From an uncultured Porticoccus sp. (GTDB lineage: Bacteria > Pseudomonadota > Gammaproteobacteria > Pseudomonadales > Porticoccaceae): a DNA stretch of 9,418 nucleotides. How positions within the stretch are numbered: position 1 is the first letter of the stretch; every line of letters starts with the position of its first letter. Below the pieces are notes generated by a model. It ran no database searches. It was not told where the DNA came from and saw only the letters and a list, made by a program, of their open reading frames with translations. The translations under genes and the position numbers were made by a program. Positions 5,310 to 9,418 of the stretch are shown piece by piece. The stretch lies in the NCBI GenBank assembly GCA_950063125.1, contig CATLZI010000066.1:1-9418 (forward strand), given 5' to 3'.

Positions 5310-6733
5310 TACACCAACTCCTTGTGCAATTGCTCTAGCAATTCATCACCCTTGGCAAAGGACTGATGCAACAGGTCAAGCAGTTCGGTACTGCTGTGCT
5401 GCTTTCCTTCCTCGGCGCGGTGCGGGTTTTTGATGTCGAGGTTGTAGCCGTTGGCCTTGATGGTGTCGATATTCACCTGCCACGCCTGTTCATTGGACTC
5501 ACGGTTCGCCCACCAACTTTTCAGGGTATCGAACTCGGCCAATTGAATCGGCTTGGTTTTGGAGTAGGCCTTGTAGCCTTCCGGCAGTATGTGCTCGTAG
5601 TACCAGATGTTCTGAGTCGGCTCGCCCTTGGTGAAGAACAGCAGGTTGGTGGCTACCGAGGCATAGGGCTGGAACACGGAATTGGGCAGCCGCACGATGG
5701 TGTGCAGGTTGCAGTCTTCCAGCAGCTTCTGGCGGATGCGTTGCTTGACGCCATCGCCGGTAAGGGAACCATCGGGAAGAACAATGGACGCACGGCCACC
5801 GTCTTTAAGCAGGTGAATCATCAGGATCAGAAACAGGTCTGCCGATTCCTTGGTACGGTAAGTTTGCGGGAAGTTGTTTTCGTTGTTGTTGGAAACCACG
5901 CCACCAAAGGGCGGGTTAGCGATGATCACGTCTACCCGATCTTTGCGTGTGTATTCGCTCAGGGGGCGTTGCAGGGAGTCGCCAAACTGGATGTTGGGGG
6001 TGATGATGTCGTGCAGGATCAGGTTAGTGTTGGCCAGCATGTAGGGCAGCGGCTTGTATTCCCAGCCGCGTACATTGTGGGCAATGGCTTCGCGCTCTGC
6101 CACGGTGCTGGCACTGGCCTTCAGGTGCTCAATCACCGCCGACAGGAAGCCGCCAGTGCCGCAAGCTGGGTCGAGCACGGTTTCGCCGTGTTCGGGATTT
6201 ACCATTTCGGTCATGAGCTGGGTGACGGCACGGGGGGTGTAAAACTCGCCCAGGGTGCCAGCGCTTTGCAGTTCGCTCAGGAATGTTTCATAGATCTGGC
6301 CGAACAGGTGCAGGTCTTTGCTGTTGTTGAAATCGATTTCGTTCAGCTTGTTAATCACCTGGCGCAGGTGAATGCCGGATTTCATGTAGTTGTAGTTGTT
6401 GGCAAACACTTCATGCACCAGCACGGCGCGGCGCTTGGCAGTGGACAGATCAATCTCGGAGAGCGTGGGGAACAGTTTGCGATCGACAAACTGCAACAGC
6501 TCGTCGCCGGTCATGCCTTCGTCATCCCCGGCCCACTCGTCCCAGTGCAGTTCAGTGGGGATGGGCGAGGTGTAGTTGTCGTCCATCAACTCCAGCTCTT
6601 TGTCCTTATCGCTGAAGATTTTGAGAAAAAGCATCCAGCCCAGTTGCAGGATGCGCAGCTCGTCGCTGCCGGTGCCGGTGTCTTGGCGCATGATATTGCG
6701 GGCAGATTTTACGATGCCTGATATGTTTGCCAT
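5309..6733 (-). CDS. hsdM: Type I restriction-modification DNA adenine methyltransferase HsdM
   Basis: A 474-residue N6-adenine methyltransferase subunit that methylates host targets with S-adenosylmethionine, guided by HsdS. An N-terminal helical HsdM domain (about 5-145) includes LRILQLGWMLFLKIFSDKD. It is followed by GEFYTPRAV (162-170), the cofactor-binding motif DPACGTGGF (188-196) and the catalytic motif NPPFGG (273-278). All key residues are present and the length is normal, so it should be active. The ATG at 6733 lies two bases after the stop of the DUF262 fusion gene; GGAG is 12 bases upstream, a little far, which suits coupled translation. A long open frame on the opposite strand is only a reflection of its codon use. 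Confidence 0.97.
   Translation of the reverse strand: MANISGIVKSARNIMRQDTGTGSDELRILQLGWMLFLKIFSDKDKELELMDDNYTSPIPTELHWDEWAGDDEGMTGDELLQFVDRKLFPTLSEIDLSTAKRRAVLVHEVFANNYNYMKSGIHLRQVINKLNEIDFNNSKDLHLFGQIYETFLSELQSAGTLGEFYTPRAVTQLMTEMVNPEHGETVLDPACGTGGFLSAVIEHLKASASTVAEREAIAHNVRGWEYKPLPYMLANTNLILHDIITPNIQFGDSLQRPLSEYTRKDRVDVIIANPPFGGVVSNNNENNFPQTYRTKESADLFLILMIHLLKDGGRASIVLPDGSLTGDGVKQRIRQKLLEDCNLHTIVRLPNSVFQPYASVATNLLFFTKGEPTQNIWYYEHILPEGYKAYSKTKPIQLAEFDTLKSWWANRESNEQAWQVNIDTIKANGYNLDIKNPHRAEEGKQHSSTELLDLLHQSFAKGDELLEQLHKELV
5318..5323 (-). promoter_or_regulatory. Ribosome binding site deciding the GTG start of hsdS
   Basis: AAGGAG on the minus strand, eight bases before the GTG at 5309 and within the last codons of hsdM. 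The ATG at 5297 would lie 20 bases away, which favours the GTG. Confidence 0.75.
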
Positions 6734-6735
6734 GT

Positions 6736-8859
6736 TTAGTTATTGCTCCAATGTGATTTTTCGTAGGCGCTTTGTTCTTCTCGACCTAATGGCTGGGATG
6801 AGCAGCCACTGCGCACGAAAAAGTCTTCTCTGCCTTCATGTTGCGTAAATACTGGCTTGCCACTCTTGGAGACTTTGATACGGCAAATCTGGGTGTCTTC
6901 AACGATTGGGAAGCTTATTTTGATATGAGAGATTAAGCCTGCACCGATGTATTTTTTGATAACTTCTACCAAATGCAATTCAAAGCCATCAACATTGGGC
7001 TTTGATAGCGTCGAAATATCATCGACCAGCCCCAACATGTTCTGGTTATCGTCTACGCCGATAAACAGATTGCCGCCTGCACTATTCATAAAAGCAGCGA
7101 TAGTTTTGGCAATCACGTATTCCAGTTTTTTATTTACTTCTTTGCTGCGCAAGTCATAACGTAATGTTGACTTGAATTCGACGGTATCGCTTTCACCGGC
7201 CAGTATCAGCTCCTGCACTTCTTCATTGGCGGGTTCTTTATGACTGAGGTCGATACGTGATTTTAGCTCTGTGTAGATAAGTTTGGCGCGTGCGTGTAAA
7301 AAAGTATCGTAGTCATTGCTTTCGATACCGAAACCATCCATATCGATAAAGTGGGTTTGCAGTGCTTTGTTGATCTGGCTGTTTTCATCATGGAAGTCTG
7401 CAATGTACTGAGATGGTGCTTTGGCACCGATCTTGCGCTTGTTCAGGTGGTCGCTAACAAAGGTGATGTTGACTAGGCTGTTACTGTTAAGCACTGTTTT
7501 ATTTTTCAGATAGGCTTTAGGAAAGAAATGGTGATAATTTTTGCTGCTTGCCACTTTTAGCCAGGAATTATCGAGGATGACCTTGCCGTTATCCTGAAAA
7601 TCTTTTGGTTCCTGATAGGCCAGCAGACATAAAACTGCCTTGCAGTAACTGTTGCCGGCGCTGAAGTTGGTATCTATCAATTCCTGTGGTGAATCGAGAT
7701 AAACCTTGATGTCACTGTAATCGGGCCGCTGGCCGGCGAGAATCTGGTCGATGCGCTTGATGTCCTGTGCCAGCTTTGATTCCGTTGAGCTGGAGTAGCG
7801 GGACGATAAGGAAATACGCCAAAAGAACTCCTCAAGGTACTTGCGCTGGTCGCTACTTGGCTTGCCCTTATTGACGTGAAAGAAATAGGCAAAAGGCACC
7901 AAAAGTGAGTCATAAGGGAGCAACTGGGAAACCGGGATGCGATAGGTTGTGCGGAAATAATCGACACTATCTTTTAACGCAGAAATTACGCCCTCCCAAC
8001 TCTCAATAATGTTTTGCTTATCCAGAGCGAGAATGGTTTTACGTTTGCATTCCTTGGTGCGACTTAACAGCAACGCTAAAAGACTAAGAACGACACTGCT
8101 TGATACGCCTTCATACTTGATCTCTTTAAGTTCTTTGATGAAGTTTTCCCATTTCACCTGCATGTCGAACTGTTGTGGCTCGTCGTAAGTCTTGGCGGAC
8201 ATGATCTCAAATAGGGTCAGGGTTTGGCCGCCGGTATTGATGCGAGTGAAAACTTCGATTGCCGAATCGATATCTTCCTTTCTAAGAATGACGGTTGAAA
8301 AGTCGTACGTATCAAACGCTCTAGAATAAGAATGAATCTTTTTGAAGTCTGCATCGGAAAAGCGCTCCTTGATATCAGTCATTCTATCCATGAAATTTAA
8401 TACGTCTGATAAAGAAATATAGTTATCACCAGACGGTTCCTCGGTGATAACTTGCTCGTCGTTGTCATTGATATCGGCATCCAGGTTCACAACGATGTTG
8501 CCGTAGTCAGTAATCTTCTTCTCACCCACTTTCTGGATGTGTGCACCCAGATAGGCAGCAAACAGTGAGGTGATGCGCTGTTGGCCATCAAGGACATACT
8601 GCACTTTGACGCCGTCTGGGGTTTCTGGAATATTCAGGTTCCCGACATTCTTGATGTCGTTAATACGCTCATCGGTCTGCCACAGAATAAAAGTGCCGAT
8701 TGGGTAACCTTTTAAAATGCTGTCTAACAGCTTGGCTGTTTTATCTATGGTCCAGACAAAATCCCTCTGAAACTTAGGGATCTTGATAATGCCTTTTTGA
8801 ATTTCATTAATCAGGTCTGAATATTTTTTGGAGTCAGGTTTTGGTTGCTCAAAGCTCAT
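6736..8859 (-). CDS. DUF262/GmrSD-like nuclease fused to AlbA_2 (Schlafen-like) domain
   Basis: A 707-residue three-part protein. The N-terminal DUF262 (GmrS-like, ParB/Srx fold) part includes IPKFQRDFVW, LDGQQRITSLF with the DGQQR motif at 91-95, and FTRINTGGQTLTLFEIMSAK at 204-223. In GmrSD-type enzymes this part drives NTP-dependent restriction of modified DNA. Next is a DUF1524-like His-Me/HNH region: YHHFFPKAYL (His443, His444) and NITFVSDHLNKRK (Asn473, Lys476). The C-terminal AlbA_2 domain (about 551-685) shows ESDTVEFKSTLR, SAGGNLFIGVDD and EDFFVRSG, as in Schlafen-like putative DNA-binding proteins. It sits between hsdR and hsdM, transcribed with them. The ATG at 8859, 11 bases after the hsdR stop, has GAAG upstream and begins MSFEQ; a GTG at 8874 overlaps the hsdR stop by four bases (GTGA) and adds five residues. 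Restriction of modified DNA is inferred from the family; it could instead modulate the type I enzyme. Confidence 0.88.
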   Translation of the reverse strand: MSFEQPKPDSKKYSDLINEIQKGIIKIPKFQRDFVWTIDKTAKLLDSILKGYPIGTFILWQTDERINDIKNVGNLNIPETPDGVKVQYVLDGQQRITSLFAAYLGAHIQKVGEKKITDYGNIVVNLDADINDNDEQVITEEPSGDNYISLSDVLNFMDRMTDIKERFSDADFKKIHSYSRAFDTYDFSTVILRKEDIDSAIEVFTRINTGGQTLTLFEIMSAKTYDEPQQFDMQVKWENFIKELKEIKYEGVSSSVVLSLLALLLSRTKECKRKTILALDKQNIIESWEGVISALKDSVDYFRTTYRIPVSQLLPYDSLLVPFAYFFHVNKGKPSSDQRKYLEEFFWRISLSSRYSSSTESKLAQDIKRIDQILAGQRPDYSDIKVYLDSPQELIDTNFSAGNSYCKAVLCLLAYQEPKDFQDNGKVILDNSWLKVASSKNYHHFFPKAYLKNKTVLNSNSLVNITFVSDHLNKRKIGAKAPSQYIADFHDENSQINKALQTHFIDMDGFGIESNDYDTFLHARAKLIYTELKSRIDLSHKEPANEEVQELILAGESDTVEFKSTLRYDLRSKEVNKKLEYVIAKTIAAFMNSAGGNLFIGVDDNQNMLGLVDDISTLSKPNVDGFELHLVEVIKKYIGAGLISHIKISFPIVEDTQICRIKVSKSGKPVFTQHEGREDFFVRSGCSSQPLGREEQSAYEKSHWSNN

Positions 8860-8870
8860 ATTATTTCTTC

Positions 8871-9418
8871 TCACGCCGCCTGATAGAGGACTTGTTCCAA
8901 TTGGGTTAAGGCTTGCAAGTATTGTGGCTTGCCGCCAAAAAACTTGATGATTTCTGTCGGAGTGCCAATCTGGTCAAAGGGATTGACCTTGAGTACCTTG
9001 ATGTCTTCGATGTTCTCTATGCCTTCGTCGGCGTATTTGTCCAGCAGGGCTTCGAGTACTTTTCTCGCCTGCTCACTATACTGGGTGAAAACATCTCTCT
9101 TTCTGACCTGCTTGGCACGCTCTGCACGAGTAAGTGGCGGCTGGTCGAAGGCTGTGTGGCAGATCATGTCGAAGATGTCCATTTCCTTGCCGATGGCGTC
9201 CTTTAAGTTTTCCAGCACGATGCCTTGCTCGGTGAGTTCCTCGATGATGACCTGTTTTTTGTCAGCGCTGTGCCATTTATTCAAAAAGTCATCCAACGTT
9301 TGGTATTGCTCGCGCACTTTCTGGCGGGTGTAGTCCTTCAGGCTGCCGGTGATCAGCTTGCCGTTGCCGTCCATGTACTGGATACGCTCGTTGAGAATGG
9401 CGACATTGACGCCGTTGA
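8871..9418 (-). CDS. hsdR: Type I restriction endonuclease HsdR, C-terminal part
   Basis: The last 181 codons of the restriction/translocation subunit; the rest, with the nuclease and the DEAD-box motor, lies beyond the right edge. Visible are VNVAILNERIQYMD and GKLITGSLKDYTRQKV, then a helical region with LTRAERAKQVRKRDVF and ARKVLEALLDKYADEGIENI. These are typical of the EcoEI-type HsdR C-terminal domain, which contacts the methylase core. The protein ends ALTQLEQVLYQAA. It is the first gene seen of the operon hsdR, DUF262 fusion, hsdM, hsdS, kwaA, kwaB. Nothing in the visible part suggests damage. The operon promoter must lie upstream, outside the window. Confidence 0.95.
   Translation of the reverse strand, partial: NGVNVAILNERIQYMDGNGKLITGSLKDYTRQKVREQYQTLDDFLNKWHSADKKQVIIEELTEQGIVLENLKDAIGKEMDIFDMICHTAFDQPPLTRAERAKQVRKRDVFTQYSEQARKVLEALLDKYADEGIENIEDIKVLKVNPFDQIGTPTEIIKFFGGKPQYLQALTQLEQVLYQAA

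Noticed and set aside
5366..6721. A 451-codon open frame on the plus strand opposite hsdM.
   Set aside because: Its translation is rich in Val, Gly and Gln repeats without any domain, and it mirrors hsdM, whose catalytic motifs are all intact. It is a codon-bias reflection.
1..9418. CRISPR array, tRNA or rRNA genes.
   Set aside because: No regularly spaced repeats, no cloverleaf-like sequence and no rRNA segments were seen on reading both strands.

Overview
The window looks like an accessory (horizontally acquired) stretch of a proteobacterial chromosome, most likely gammaproteobacterial. I base this on the style of the phage-type integrase, the mid-range base composition and the similarity pattern of the type I restriction genes. 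These are recognitions from memory, not database results. Every intact gene lies on the minus strand, so transcription runs from high to low coordinates.

Right part (9418 to 2452): one tightly packed defence operon. It holds the 3' end of hsdR, a DUF262/HNH-like/AlbA_2 fusion protein, hsdM, hsdS, and a two-gene Kiwa module, kwaA (four-helix membrane protein) and kwaB (DUF4868). Each junction is a gap of a few bases or an overlap: about 11 nt, 2 nt, 1-nt overlap, 8-nt overlap, and an 11- or 20-nt overlap. This indicates one transcript with translational coupling. Together the genes supply a type I restriction-modification complex, a probable GmrSD-type (modified-DNA) nuclease or regulator, and a membrane-associated anti-phage complex.

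Middle (2451 to 2051): a 401-base non-coding scar. It contains the 3' end of an IS3-family transposase on the plus strand with a probable right terminal repeat. Three bases beyond that, just downstream of kwaB, is a sequence that looks like the left half of an integron attC site. The rest holds small palindromes.

Left part (2050 to 1): a mobility module made of an unrecognised 250-residue protein, an AlpA/excisionase-like small protein, and a tyrosine integrase that runs off the left edge. The excisionase gene overlaps the integrase gene by 136 bases in another frame.

The most notable points are the Kiwa pair translationally fused to the end of a type I restriction operon, the three-part DUF262 fusion protein between hsdR and hsdM, a nine-A tract in the centre of hsdS that could switch specificity, and the IS/attC-like junction that marks where the two modules were joined.
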